Positions 45,140 to 54,388 are shown, counted from the first letter of the stretch. The stretch is DNA of 64,000 bases from an uncultured SAR86 cluster bacterium (GCA_902557705.1 CACEBI010000006.1:1-64000), one strand, 5' to 3'. Made by a program: numbers and translations. Notes: generated by a model not told the origin, from the letters alone.

Positions 45140-45516
45140 TATGTCTTTCTTCTAAAAAAGAATATTAAAAAAGCAATAAATAAAAATAATACTGGTGCAA
45201 TCCAAAGAATATACGTACTGCTATTCAATCCTGGATTGTATAAGACTTCTTTTCCAAACCTATCAGACAGAAAAGTCTTAATCTCATCATCAGTTTTGCC
45301 TTCTTTAATTAATTCTATAATTTTCTTTTTGATATCCTCAGATACCGGAGCATTAGAGCTTGCAAGTGATCCACTAGTACATTTTGGACATCTAATTTCT
45401 TTTATTAAACTATAAAACCTTTCCTCATCTTTTATATTTTCAAAATTATATAATGAATCACCCAAAACATTTGTTGAGGATATAAAAAATATAAATAACA
45501 ACGATTTAATTATCAT
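45139..45516 (-). CDS. ccmH: Cytochrome c maturation protein CcmH
   Basis: 125 residues. Signal peptide, the redox motif EIRCPKCTSGSL (LRCxxC type) near residue 38-49, the helix DIKKKIIELIKEGKTDDEI, DRFGKEVLYNPGL, then a C-terminal membrane segment. Reduces the haem-binding cysteines of apocytochrome c with CcmG. The stop overlaps ccmI by 1 nt, and its start overlaps the ccmG stop by 11 nt. Confidence 0.93.
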   Translation of the reverse strand: MIIKSLLFIFFISSTNVLGDSLYNFENIKDEERFYSLIKEIRCPKCTSGSLASSNAPVSEDIKKKIIELIKEGKTDDEIKTFLSDRFGKEVLYNPGLNSSTYILWIAPVLFLFIAFLIFFFRRKT

Positions 45517-46036
45517 TAAAAAGGTTCTCCTTTTTTATAATTGGAGAAAAAACATCACTCCAAATCATTTCATTTACCTCACCCCTGTAATGAGCAATAA
45601 TTTTTCCATTATTTATTAAAAAAGTTTCAGGTGCGCCAGTGACACCCATATCTAAGGCTAATTCACCTTTTAGATCATGAATAATAAATTTATAAGGGTC
45701 ACCAAACTTTGTAATCCAATTTATTGCATCAATTCTTTCGTCTTTATAATTTAGCCCCATTATAGGAATACCTTGTGAGCTTAGTTTTACTAAAAAACCA
45801 TGCTCAATTCGGCAAGTAATACACCAGCTTGCCCAGACGTTAATTAAGTGTGCACCTTCTATATCTGAATTTGTTATAACGTCATCCGAATATAAATCTT
45901 CAAGTTTAAACGATGGCATATTTGAAGTTTGAAAACTTGCTCCTGGATAGTATTTATCATCTTCAATATATAAATAAAAAAAGTAAAAAAACATCAGAGA
46001 TACGCTTAATATAAATACTCTTAAAAAAACTGTCAT
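45506..46036 (-). CDS. ccmG: Thiol:disulfide interchange protein CcmG (DsbE)
   Basis: 176 residues, one N-terminal membrane anchor (FLRVFILSVSLMFFYFFYL), thioredoxin fold with active site WASWCITCRIEHGFL (Cys-Ile-Thr-Cys) and cis-Pro loop GVTGAPETFLI. Keeps apocytochrome and CcmH cysteines reduced in the periplasm. It overlaps ccmF by 4 nt and ccmH by 11 nt. Confidence 0.95.
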   Translation of the reverse strand: MTVFLRVFILSVSLMFFYFFYLYIEDDKYYPGASFQTSNMPSFKLEDLYSDDVITNSDIEGAHLINVWASWCITCRIEHGFLVKLSSQGIPIMGLNYKDERIDAINWITKFGDPYKFIIHDLKGELALDMGVTGAPETFLINNGKIIAHYRGEVNEMIWSDVFSPIIKKENLFNDN

Positions 46037-47928
46037 GAGTGCACTCTATTTAATGACCTAGCTAAAAATAAACCTGAAATAATCATTAATGTAGCTGAAA
46101 ACCATACCCATCTTATAAAATAATTAAACTGAACATTTACAATCCAACTTCCATCATCTAGTTGATCACCAATTGTTAAATATATATCTTTTAATAAGGA
46201 GGCATGTATTGCTGTTTCAGTTGTGATTTGACCTCTAACAAAGTATTTTCTTTTTTCAGGGTTTAAAGAAAATTTATTTCCGTTTTTATTTTCAATTATG
46301 AAATCTGCTTTTACAGATTCATAGTTTGGACCTTCTGTAAGTTGTAAATTGTTAAATGTAATCTCATGATTTTTATAAGTTTCTGTTTCATTGATTTTAA
46401 TATTTAATGCTCTTTCTGAACTAAAATCATTATTAAGGGCTATAGATATTATTAATAATCCAAGTCCTAAATGGGCTAAGACACTATATATATTTACAAA
46501 TTTTCTATGAAAAATATAAGCATAAATTACCAAGATATATCTACTAATTATTAGTGAGCCAATGAATAATGAAGCTAGCGTCCAGGCTTTGGATACAGAA
46601 TAAAATTCAAATGATAGAAAGGTAATAAACAAAGAAAATACAAAGCTAATTATTAGAGGGTTATTCAAAAAAGCAAATTTAAGTTTGCTTTGCCACCTAG
46701 AATCAATAGAAAAAAGAAGAAACAGGCATGCTAAAAGCGTAATTGGAACAAATATGGCATTGTAAAATGGCGCGCCTACACTTATTTTTTGATCATAAAT
46801 AAACTCATATATTAATGGATACATTACACCAAGCATTGTTGAAAAAATTAATGTTCCAAAAAAAATATTATTAATTGATATAAAAGATTCTTTTGATAAA
46901 GAAACTATTCTTTTATTTGAAATCAATATTGTAAATCTATAAGAAAATAAAATAAGAGACGTCATTACTAATATCCCGATAAAAGCCAGCAAATAAAGGC
47001 CCCTCTCTGGATCATTTGCAAAAGAATGAACACTATCTATGATTCCTGACCTTACAATAAATGCTCCAAACAGACTTAATGAAAAAACTAAAATAGACAA
47101 TAAAATAGTCCAAATTCTTAAGATTGATGACTTTGATGATGCGCTTAGCGAATGAATAAAAGCTGTTGCTGCTAACCAGGGCATTAGGGCAACATTTTCA
47201 ACCGGATCCCAAAACCAATACCCTCCCCATCCTAATTCATAATATGCCCACCAGCTACCCAAAGTAATCCCTAAAGTTAAAAATGACCAAGCAATTATTG
47301 ACCAAAATCTAACCTGTTTTTCCCAATTAATACTAGAATTGCCCTCAATCAAAAAAGCTATTGCTTGTCCAAATGCGATTACAAAACCAACATAACCAAG
47401 ATAAAGTGTTGGCGGATGAATTGCTAACAACGGGTCCTGAAGCACAGGATTAATATCAGCTCCATTTTCTGGAGGTAGAGGAAGTATTGTTTCAAATGGA
47501 TTGGACGTTAGTAGTAAAAACAATAAAAAACCAACAGTTGTTATGGATATTACTCCAACGGTTCTTGCTTTAAGTGGTTCGTTGTTATGAACTGAAAAAT
47601 TATAAATTGCTCCCCACAAACTAAGAAATATGATCCAGAGAAACATCGACCCCTCATGCGCACTCCATATCGAAGATATTTTGTAAAAAACTGGCAGATT
47701 CGTATTTGAGTGTTGAGCTATGTATAAAACACTAAAATTATCATTTATTGCCAGCCAAACATATATTAAAAAAGAGGAAAAAAATAGAAAAAAACTATGA
47801 GAATATATTCTAGATATAAGTTTAATAATATTTACATCGTTAACATTAAAAAAAATAGAAAATAAAAAACATAAAAAAAATAATCCTGTAGCAAGAATAG
47901 TTAAAAATTGGGCTGCCTCTATAATCAT
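46033..47928 (-). CDS. ccmF: Haem lyase CcmF
   Basis: 631 residues, about 14 membrane segments. The WWD haem-handling region GGYWFWDPVENVALMPWL and the upstream IWSAHEGSMFLW match CcmF. It attaches haem to apocytochrome c with CcmH. The ATG overlaps the ccmE stop by 1 nt, and its stop overlaps ccmG by 4 nt, so translation is coupled across the operon. Confidence 0.97.
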   Translation of the reverse strand: MIIEAAQFLTILATGLFFLCFLFSIFFNVNDVNIIKLISRIYSHSFFLFFSSFLIYVWLAINDNFSVLYIAQHSNTNLPVFYKISSIWSAHEGSMFLWIIFLSLWGAIYNFSVHNNEPLKARTVGVISITTVGFLLFLLLTSNPFETILPLPPENGADINPVLQDPLLAIHPPTLYLGYVGFVIAFGQAIAFLIEGNSSINWEKQVRFWSIIAWSFLTLGITLGSWWAYYELGWGGYWFWDPVENVALMPWLAATAFIHSLSASSKSSILRIWTILLSILVFSLSLFGAFIVRSGIIDSVHSFANDPERGLYLLAFIGILVMTSLILFSYRFTILISNKRIVSLSKESFISINNIFFGTLIFSTMLGVMYPLIYEFIYDQKISVGAPFYNAIFVPITLLACLFLLFSIDSRWQSKLKFAFLNNPLIISFVFSLFITFLSFEFYSVSKAWTLASLFIGSLIISRYILVIYAYIFHRKFVNIYSVLAHLGLGLLIISIALNNDFSSERALNIKINETETYKNHEITFNNLQLTEGPNYESVKADFIIENKNGNKFSLNPEKRKYFVRGQITTETAIHASLLKDIYLTIGDQLDDGSWIVNVQFNYFIRWVWFSATLMIISGLFLARSLNRVHS

Positions 47929-48332
47929 TATTTTTCTATATCTATACTTGGTGGCATATAGTTTTCATCATGCTTTGCTAATACTTCCTCAGCAATTATG
48001 GTTTTATCTTTTAAATAACCCAACACAACAACACCACTGCCTTCTTTAAACAAGTCTGGCACTATTCCATCAAATTCAACATTAATTGAGCCTTGATAGT
48101 CTGTAACAATAAAAGATATTTTAGTTTTCTCTCTTATTACTGAGCTTTCTAAAACCATGCCTCCAATTTTTATTCTTTTATTTTCTGGAATTTCCTCTAA
48201 GAAGATTTCTGAGGGTGTATAGAAAAAATCTAAATTTGAATCCAAGGCTCGAATAATAAGAAAAGATCCAAGCGCAGATGTAACTAGAATTAATAAAACT
48301 GTTTGTAGTCTTTTTTTTCGAACTGGTTTCAT
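47928..48332 (-). CDS. ccmE: Haem chaperone CcmE
   Basis: 134 residues, one N-terminal membrane segment and an OB fold (RIKIGGMVLESSVI, VVVLGYLKDKTIIAEEVLAK). The haem-binding His is in LAKHDENYMPPS, the universal HxxxY motif. It carries haem from CcmC to CcmF. The ATG overlaps the ccmD stop as ATGA. Confidence 0.97.
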   Translation of the reverse strand: MKPVRKKRLQTVLLILVTSALGSFLIIRALDSNLDFFYTPSEIFLEEIPENKRIKIGGMVLESSVIREKTKISFIVTDYQGSINVEFDGIVPDLFKEGSGVVVLGYLKDKTIIAEEVLAKHDENYMPPSIDIEK

Positions 48333-48502
48333 TTAATTTTTTTAGAAATTTCTTTTATTTTATATTTATAAAAGACAAAAGAAATTGAAATGCATAATAT
48401 AACAATTAAGACAACGGACCAAACGTATATGCCATGATTTTGACCATTTTGGCTTTGCATTAAAAGCGCTTCTGCAAGTGAATTAAACTCAATATCAAAC
48501 AT
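48329..48502 (-). CDS. ccmD: Haem exporter protein CcmD
   Basis: 57 residues from the ATG at 48502, too short for routine gene lists. One membrane helix follows the family signature HGIYVWSVVLIVILCI, and the C-terminus is Lys-rich (YKYKIKEISKKIK), facing the cytoplasm. It binds CcmABC and helps release haem-loaded CcmE. Its start overlaps the ccmC stop by 8 nt and its TGA overlaps the ccmE ATG by 4 nt. Confidence 0.9.
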   Translation of the reverse strand: MFDIEFNSLAEALLMQSQNGQNHGIYVWSVVLIVILCISISFVFYKYKIKEISKKIK

Positions 48503-49226
48503 AATCTTTTACCCAGGACTTATTTTTCTCTCTTTTTATAATTTGCAGTTTAGATGAAAGTATTACTAAACAAGCAATCAACCCAGTAAAACCAATAATT
48601 GAACCAAATAAAGGATAAAGCATTACCAGATCAATTGCTGGTTTTTCAGATAAAGTGATAGATGCTGGTTGGTGCAAAGTGCTCCACCACTCAACAGACA
48701 TTTTTATTATCGGTATATTCACTGAACCCACTAAAACAAGAATTGATAAAAATTTATCAGCTTTTTCATTGTTATTAAAAGAATCATGAAGAGAAATAAG
48801 ACCTAAATACATAATAAATAAGATTAAGGTCGATACAATTCTAGCATCCCAAACCCACCAAGTGCCCCAAGTTGGTATCCCCCAAATTGAACCTGAGATT
48901 AGAGCTATAAAAGTAGTGACTGCACCAATTGGTGCTATAGATCTTACAAGATAAACAGATAACTTAACTTTCCATATAAGATAAACAGCGCTTGCAATTG
49001 CCATTGCTAAATATAGGGATTGAGAAATAAATGATGCTGGGACGTGAAGATAGATTATTCTGTAAGAGTTACCTTGCACAAAATCCTCAGGTGTTAAAAA
49101 TAGTCCCCAAAAGATTGATAAAAGATATGTTATTAGTGATAAATAAAAAATATAAGGATATGCTCTGTTTACTTGAAACATATAGGTTTTTGGCGAAGCA
49201 AATTGATGTATAAATTTTTTTATCAC
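48495..49226 (-). CDS. ccmC: Haem exporter subunit CcmC
   Basis: 243 residues, six membrane segments, WWD domain WGTWWVWDARIVSTLILF with flanking conserved His in YLHVPASF and WWSTLHQPAS. Delivers haem to CcmE. It starts 27 nt after the ccmB stop and overlaps ccmD by 8 nt. Confidence 0.97.
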   Translation of the reverse strand: MIKKFIHQFASPKTYMFQVNRAYPYIFYLSLITYLLSIFWGLFLTPEDFVQGNSYRIIYLHVPASFISQSLYLAMAIASAVYLIWKVKLSVYLVRSIAPIGAVTTFIALISGSIWGIPTWGTWWVWDARIVSTLILFIMYLGLISLHDSFNNNEKADKFLSILVLVGSVNIPIIKMSVEWWSTLHQPASITLSEKPAIDLVMLYPLFGSIIGFTGLIACLVILSSKLQIIKREKNKSWVKDYV

Positions 49227-49253
49227 AATAAATAGATTCTCAATGATAAATAA

Positions 49254-49901
49254 TTATTCTAAATGCGCTCTAATAATATATGAAATTATCATTGGAATAA
49301 TCATTATTATAATCGATAAGATGCCTAAAAGTAGAAGTAAGAAGCCTGAATAATTTAAATCAAAATTAATAGCAACTACAACTTTTCCTAAAATAATTAA
49401 TATAGGTAAAAGTAACGGCAATGTTACTAAAGTTCCTAAAACAGAACCTTTGGTTAAACTTAAAGCATTTCCAAAACTAAAGACATTCATGAAAATATAA
49501 GTTGAGACTAACAAAACTGGAAGAATTTGATAACCAAAAGCAGTTTGGCTTGTTGTACCAACACAAAAAATGGTGCCTATTATAGATATTGGTACCCCAA
49601 TAACCAACCAATAAACAAAAACTTTGGAGCCTATAATAAATGACAAGTTTTTTTGTAATATTGCGTATTGTTCCAAGGTACCGTCATTAAAATCTTCTAG
49701 AAAAATATCCTCTGTGGCTAACATTATTACTAATAATGCAGCAATCCATAGTATTGAAAAAAAAGATTGTTTTAATTCAACATCAGAAACTTCAACAGTT
49801 AAAGGGTATGCAATCATTATCAAAATAAAAACCAATATAGGTCCAAGCCAGCCTCTAGATTTTTTTAATAGCTTTAGAAATTCAAATTTAATTACTTGCA
49901 T
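49254..49901 (-). CDS. ccmB: Haem exporter subunit CcmB
   Basis: 215 residues, six hydrophobic segments, with FEFLKLLKKSRGWLGPILVF at the N-terminus and ATEDIFLEDFNDGTLEQYAI in the first cytoplasmic part, typical of CcmB. It is the membrane partner of CcmA. Starts 3 nt after the ccmA stop. Confidence 0.95.
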   Translation of the reverse strand: MQVIKFEFLKLLKKSRGWLGPILVFILIMIAYPLTVEVSDVELKQSFFSILWIAALLVIMLATEDIFLEDFNDGTLEQYAILQKNLSFIIGSKVFVYWLVIGVPISIIGTIFCVGTTSQTAFGYQILPVLLVSTYIFMNVFSFGNALSLTKGSVLGTLVTLPLLLPILIILGKVVVAINFDLNYSGFLLLLLGILSIIIMIIPMIISYIIRAHLE

Positions 49902-49904
49902 GGC

Positions 49905-50471
49905 CTAAATTCCTAAACTATCCGAATCAAAATCTAGAAATATATGTGATGAATATATAATACCCTTACCATTGGCAAGTTCTTTTTTTAAAAAATCTAC
50001 TAAAATTTCTTGTGAATTAGTATCCAATCCAACGCAAGGCTCATCTAGAATTAATAGATCTGATCTATTTAGAAATAGCCTAAGGAGAGCAATTTTTTTT
50101 TGTTGTCCGAATGAAAGATTTGCAATATTTATATCAAGAGATTTATCCAAATCAAATACTGATAAATATTTTTGAAGGTCATGGTGATTATTTAAATTCA
50201 TTAATGCAAGGTTGTCTTCAACATTCAGATATTGTTTTATAGCGTTCTTATGCCCTATAAAACATACTTCTTTATCCGTCAGAGTAATCAAATCGCCTTT
50301 TGTAGGTTTTGTAAGTCCGCAAACCATTCTTAAAAGTGTTGTTTTTCCTGAGCCATTTTCACCTTGAATATGTAATGCTTTTCCTTTTAAAAGTTCAAAA
50401 GATATACCTTGAAACAATTTCTTGTCATTAATTTTGTAGCTTAAATTTTGTGCTTTAACTAGGGCGTTCAT
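49905..50471 (-). CDS. ccmA: Haem exporter ATPase CcmA
   Basis: 188 residues. Walker A GENGSGKTTLLRMVCGL, signature LSFGQQKKIALLRLF (the S-G-Q variant of CcmA), Walker B LLILDEPCVGLD. It powers release of haem-bound CcmE by CcmC/D. It is the first ccm gene of the chain and lies 3 nt after an unrelated small gene. Confidence 0.97.
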   Translation of the reverse strand: MNALVKAQNLSYKINDKKLFQGISFELLKGKALHIQGENGSGKTTLLRMVCGLTKPTKGDLITLTDKEVCFIGHKNAIKQYLNVEDNLALMNLNNHHDLQKYLSVFDLDKSLDINIANLSFGQQKKIALLRLFLNRSDLLILDEPCVGLDTNSQEILVDFLKKELANGKGIIYSSHIFLDFDSDSLGI

Positions 50472-50474
50472 AAT

Positions 50475-50987
50475 CTAATCAAGTTGAAGATTTTTTGTTC
50501 TTATTATAAGTGCTGGCAATGGTTTTTGTGGATCTATTCTAGAATATAGTCTTTTTGATATTTCTGAAAAAATATTTGGTTCTATAGAACCAAAACCGCC
50601 AACCGAAAAATATAATCTTTTTGTAAAATAAATACCCTGTTCTAAATCTGGGATACTTCTTATTAGAGTATTAACTTTTTTAATATTTTGAACTAGGTTT
50701 TTTCTTTTTGAATTATATTCAAACCACCCCCATGAGGATAAGCCAATTAAAGCAATTTTCTTTAAAGCTCCTTTAGCTAGGTTATTTGGATAAGATGAGG
50801 GAGGCAGTAGAACTATTAATTCACCTTGGGAAGCAGTAATCAGTTGGTCTAATTTTTCTAGAATCTTATGTTTTGAATCAAAATTTAAGGATATATATTC
50901 TTCAAATTTACTATTAGTAGGAAGCTTAATTCCCTGAAGTCTAGATTTTGAGCCAAGAACTATGTAAGTAACTAATTCTTGGCTCAA
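50475..50987 (-). CDS. Short glycosyltransferase-like protein
   Basis: 170 residues. The N-terminal half contains GELIVLLPPSSYPNNLAKGA, where a family GT2 enzyme of the TIGR04283 type (rSAM/selenodomain-associated) has LLFLHADT, and the C-terminal half reads DLEQGIYFTKRLYFSVGGFG, matching the GDQGIFVRRELFEAVGGFP segment. The nucleotide-binding N-terminus is abbreviated and the Asp motif is missing, so it may be inactive. It lies between metY and ccmA with gaps of 7 and 3 nt. Tentative. Confidence 0.5.
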   Translation of the reverse strand: MSQELVTYIVLGSKSRLQGIKLPTNSKFEEYISLNFDSKHKILEKLDQLITASQGELIVLLPPSSYPNNLAKGALKKIALIGLSSWGWFEYNSKRKNLVQNIKKVNTLIRSIPDLEQGIYFTKRLYFSVGGFGSIEPNIFSEISKRLYSRIDPQKPLPALIIRTKNLQLD

Positions 50988-50994
50988 GATTAAA

Positions 50995-52287
50995 TTATAT
51001 CTTTGCTAAAGCTTGTTCAAAGTCAGCAATAATGTCATCAACATGCTCAAGACCAATTGATAATCTTACATATCCAGGTGTAACACCAGCTGAGAGAAGC
51101 TCTTCTTCATTCAACTGACTGTGAGTAGTACTTGCAGGGTGAATGGCTAAACTTCTTGAATCGCCAATATTGGCAACGTGATAGACCATCTCTAAGGCAT
51201 CAATAAATTTCTTTCCTGCCTCTACGCCACCTTTTATCTCAAAGCCCATAAGAGCACCATTCCCTTTAGTTAGGTACTTGTCAGCTCTTTCTTTAGCATA
51301 ACCATCCATTTTTGAAGGATAACCAACTCTTTCAACAGATTCATGGTTTGATAGATAATCAGCAACTTTTTCTGCATTACTTGAATGCTCTCTCATTCTT
51401 AGTGCAAGCGTTTCTAAACCTTGAATGAACATAAACGCATTAAATGGACTCATGGCAGCACCCATATCTCTAAGAATAGTCGTTCTAGCCTTAAGTATAT
51501 AAGCAATAGGTCCAAGCGGCTTTACAGCTTCAGTCCAAACAGCTCCAGCATATGAAGGATCTGGATTGTTTAATGCAGGCTGTCTTTCAGGAAAAGCTTC
51601 CCAATCAAAATTACCACTATCAACAATGATTCCACCGATTGAAGTTCCATGACCGCCTATAAATTTAGTTGTGGAGTGTATTACTACGGCTGCTCCGTGA
51701 TCAAAGGGCTTACATATTACAGGTGCAGCTGTATTATCAACAATTAATGGTATTCCCAAAGGTCTTCCTATTTCAGCTACTTCAGAAATCGGAAATACTT
51801 CAAAACTTGGGTTTGGTAAAACTTCACCATAATATGCTCTAGTCTTATCATCAGTAGCATTAGCAAAGTTTTGTGGGTCAGCTGGATCTACAAATCTGAC
51901 TTCAATACCCATATCTGAAAACACATTTTTAAATTGGTTATATGTTCCTCCATATAAATGTGATGAAGCAACAATATTATCTCCATTCTTTGCAATATTT
52001 TGAATTGCATATGCTGATGCAGCTTGTCCTGATGCTACAGCTAGTGCTCCAACACCGCCTTCTAACGCAGCTATTCTATCTTCAAGCACAGCGCAGGTTG
52101 GATTCATGATTCTTGAATAAATATTACCTAGCTCTGACAAGGCAAATAAATTTGCAGCATGGTCTGTATTGTCAAACTGGTAACTTGTTGTTTGATGAAT
52201 AGGTACTGCTACTGAGTTAGTGTTATCGTCCTTCCTCCATCCGGCATGAAGTCCAATCGTTTCTGGGTTTGTATATGTTTTGCTCAT
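50995..52287 (-). CDS. metY: O-acetylhomoserine aminocarboxypropyltransferase
   Basis: PLP enzyme that adds sulfide to O-acetylhomoserine, giving homocysteine. 430 residues, the length of MetY and longer than MetB/MetC. LHAGWRKDDNTNSVAVPIHQ at the N-terminus, YSRIMNPTCAVLEDRIAALE, PLP Lys in IHSTTKFIGGHGTSIGG and HPASTTHSQL near the C-terminus. SAM-II-like riboswitch in the leader links it to methionine supply. An AAAGGA motif lies 6 nt before the ATG. Confidence 0.96.
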   Translation of the reverse strand: MSKTYTNPETIGLHAGWRKDDNTNSVAVPIHQTTSYQFDNTDHAANLFALSELGNIYSRIMNPTCAVLEDRIAALEGGVGALAVASGQAASAYAIQNIAKNGDNIVASSHLYGGTYNQFKNVFSDMGIEVRFVDPADPQNFANATDDKTRAYYGEVLPNPSFEVFPISEVAEIGRPLGIPLIVDNTAAPVICKPFDHGAAVVIHSTTKFIGGHGTSIGGIIVDSGNFDWEAFPERQPALNNPDPSYAGAVWTEAVKPLGPIAYILKARTTILRDMGAAMSPFNAFMFIQGLETLALRMREHSSNAEKVADYLSNHESVERVGYPSKMDGYAKERADKYLTKGNGALMGFEIKGGVEAGKKFIDALEMVYHVANIGDSRSLAIHPASTTHSQLNEEELLSAGVTPGYVRLSIGLEHVDDIIADFEQALAKI

Positions 52288-52343
52288 AATGTTTCCTTTA
52301 GTAAAAATTTTAAAACATCAACTGAGAGAAGATAGTTCTAAGT

Positions 52344-52394
52344 TCTCTTTAGCCAATTTTTTTTGCGCCGGCAAGCTGATATCAAATAGGCGCA
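52344..52394 (-). ncRNA. SAM-II riboswitch in the metY leader
   Basis: On the minus strand: P1 stem GCGCC (52389-52393) with GGCGC (52365-52369), a loop of exactly 19 nt, then 10 nt, then GGCTAAAGAG (52344-52353). The SAM-II type sequence known from marine metX leaders has a 5-bp GC stem, a 19-nt loop starting with U-rich sequence, a 10-nt A-rich linker and AGCUAAAAAGG, the same spacing throughout. P1 bases differ from that sequence while pairing is kept. It sits 57 nt before the metY ATG. Binding of SAM would be expected to lower metY expression. I compare from memory and cannot run a covariance search. Confidence 0.78.
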
Positions 52395-52498
52395 TTGTCA
52401 TTATATTTTATATAAAAGAATAACAACAGGCTAAAGAAGTATTTACTAGCATGTTTAATTAAAATAACTATAATTATTTGAAAGGATTTATAAATATT

Positions 52499-52897
52499 AT
52501 GGCAAAAAAATACAATAATTTTAGAGTTGGCGGTTCGCCACACAACGTAAATGAAGACTATGCAGTATGGACAAATGATCTGCTTGAAAGAGTCATAGCT
52601 AGTAAAACAGTTATACAGCCTGGCAAGTCCACACAAGGGCATAAGTTAATTGATTCTGATGTTGTATATGTCATTACTAATGGTAGAGGCTCAATGGAGA
52701 TTGTTGAATATATGAATTCTGATGAAGGTCATGGATCTGATCCATCATATGGCGTCGAGCACAAAGATTCATACGATTTGACAGCAGGAGACGTTGTATT
52801 AGTTCAATCTGGGGACTACTGTAAGGTTATAAATCTCTCTGAACATGATCAGCTAACCTACTTAAGAATATTTGATAGAGGCGGCTGGAGAAAATAA
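52499..52897 (+). CDS. Small cupin-like protein
   Basis: 132 residues from the ATG at 52499 (AKKYNNFRVGGSPHNV), which fits better than a TTG seven codons upstream. Cupin features: VIQPGKSTQGHKL, a strand pair around VVYVITNGRGSMEIVE, and a second motif SYDLTAGDVVLVQSGDYCKVINLS. A His in QGHK and in EGHG may bind metal, but the Glu/His set is incomplete. Family members are often sugar isomerases or binding proteins; no function can be assigned. It is divergent from metY. Confidence 0.75.
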   Translation: MAKKYNNFRVGGSPHNVNEDYAVWTNDLLERVIASKTVIQPGKSTQGHKLIDSDVVYVITNGRGSMEIVEYMNSDEGHGSDPSYGVEHKDSYDLTAGDVVLVQSGDYCKVINLSEHDQLTYLRIFDRGGWRK

Positions 52898-52901
52898 CTA
52901 C

Positions 52902-53897
52902 CTAGTTTAAAGTTATTTCTGCAACAAATGGGAAGTGATCAGAAACTCCTATCTTAGATTCTGGATTAAACCAATGTGGCTTACCTGTATCTAGATATGT
53001 ATTAAAGTCTATTTTAAAAACGTTTATAGAGCCCTCCACAAACTCTACCCCTCTATTCCGCGAAACCATTATGGTGTCAAGATAATCCCATGACTTACCT
53101 CTACTATAGTAATAGGTTCCCAAACATGAGCCACAACCTTCTCTGTGTGCAACATACCAATAATCTTCTTGATTTTTATATACATCAAATTTCTTATCAT
53201 CCTTTTTGGTAAGATTAAAATCACCCAAAGCTACTGATGGCTCAGAATGACTAGCAATTAGCTCTTTTAACTTTTGGAATGATTCAATCCTCATTTGTGC
53301 TGGATGAAAGTTTGAAGGAAAATGAACGTTATAAAACTTTAATGTTTTTTCATTAATATTTATTTCAACCTCAAATATTGGTCTAGTATCTATGGTTTCA
53401 AAATTTGGAGAGAAATTTACATAGTGCAGTTTTGGATTAGAAATCTTATATTTACTTATAAAAGCTGTATCAACGCCCCTCTTGTCTGTACTTTCAAGCA
53501 AATGAAAGTCTATATAACCATAGGGCTTTAAAAGATTAAAAAGTTGCTCCAAAATATTCATATTTTCAATTTCTTGAAGTCCGATTACATCTGCCCCATT
53601 TTTATCGTAAGAAATGATCACTTCTACAAGGTTCCGAAGTTTTGCATTTTTAGTTTCCTCATTCCAGTCTTGAAAAAAACATTCCATCCTCCATCTCTTA
53701 ACTGTAATAGAATTACATGAGTTCTTGTGCTTTTTAGATTGCTTCATTTCTATAGGTAAAAATGCTTTATCATCTTTTCCAGGGTCATCAATAGTATCGA
53801 ATAAGTTTTGAGCATTAATAGACATAACACTAATATTTTCTGCATTTAGATGATGTAATGAAAAAAGTAAAATGAAAGTAAAAAAGACCTTAAGCAT
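52902..53897 (-). CDS. Secreted endonuclease/exonuclease/phosphatase-fold protein
   Basis: 331 residues with a cleavable signal (FFTFILLFSLHHLNA). DNase I-like fold: SVMSINAQNLFDTIDD, DVIGLQEIENM with the catalytic Glu, FYNVHFPSN, VALGDFNLT, and the final IGVSDHFPFVAEI. Likely a periplasmic or exported nuclease/phosphatase that may release phosphate from nucleic acids; the exact substrate is unknown. It overlaps the thioesterase gene by 8 nt. Confidence 0.85.
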   Translation of the reverse strand: MLKVFFTFILLFSLHHLNAENISVMSINAQNLFDTIDDPGKDDKAFLPIEMKQSKKHKNSCNSITVKRWRMECFFQDWNEETKNAKLRNLVEVIISYDKNGADVIGLQEIENMNILEQLFNLLKPYGYIDFHLLESTDKRGVDTAFISKYKISNPKLHYVNFSPNFETIDTRPIFEVEININEKTLKFYNVHFPSNFHPAQMRIESFQKLKELIASHSEPSVALGDFNLTKKDDKKFDVYKNQEDYWYVAHREGCGSCLGTYYYSRGKSWDYLDTIMVSRNRGVEFVEGSINVFKIDFNTYLDTGKPHWFNPESKIGVSDHFPFVAEITLN

Positions 53898-54369
53898 TTA
53901 GATCTCTTATTTTTAATTTCAGATCAAATGGAAGATCTTCTGTTAGTTTGTTTGAAGAGCTATATTCAAGTAATTTATGTAGTTTTTGATCGCTGAATTC
54001 TGTAACCTTTCGAGCATTAAGATCCATATGAGCTAAAACTGTTTCAAATATTGCTGATAATTCTCCAGCCTCATTTTGAAGAATACCTACAAAATGGAGT
54101 AGCTTTTTATTAACGTTTGCAAGATGGAATGATGGGTATACCTTATCATCTAATTTAAACTCTTTTAAATATCTGATGTTGTCTTCAAGAGTGAATGTTG
54201 AAAACCCGCTTGCTAAATATGCATCATCAAAACCAAGGTCTTTGTAATACATGGCTGTATAAACACTATCAAAGAGTTGGTAATAATAATTAACGTTCAT
54301 ATGACCGTTATGGTCACACATTTCTTTAGAAACAATCTTTATTTCAGATTTGTATGGAAGTGGTTGCAT
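53890..54369 (-). CDS. Hotdog-fold acyl-CoA thioesterase
   Basis: 159 residues. CDHNGHMNVNYYYQLFD matches the 4HBT-type D-x-NGHMNN-Y signature (here with MNVNYY), followed by FTLEDNIRYLKEFKLDD. Members of this group hydrolyse acyl- or betainyl-CoA. It precedes the secreted nuclease gene with an 8-nt overlap. Confidence 0.8.
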   Translation of the reverse strand: MQPLPYKSEIKIVSKEMCDHNGHMNVNYYYQLFDSVYTAMYYKDLGFDDAYLASGFSTFTLEDNIRYLKEFKLDDKVYPSFHLANVNKKLLHFVGILQNEAGELSAIFETVLAHMDLNARKVTEFSDQKLHKLLEYSSSNKLTEDLPFDLKLKIRDLNA

Positions 54370-54388
54370 TGGTTTAGTATGAAGTAAA

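Noticed and set aside
52382-52642. Minus-strand open frame across the metY leader and the cupin start
   Set aside because: Overlaps the riboswitch and the cupin gene in antisense; Cys/Phe/Ile-rich with no recognisable domain.
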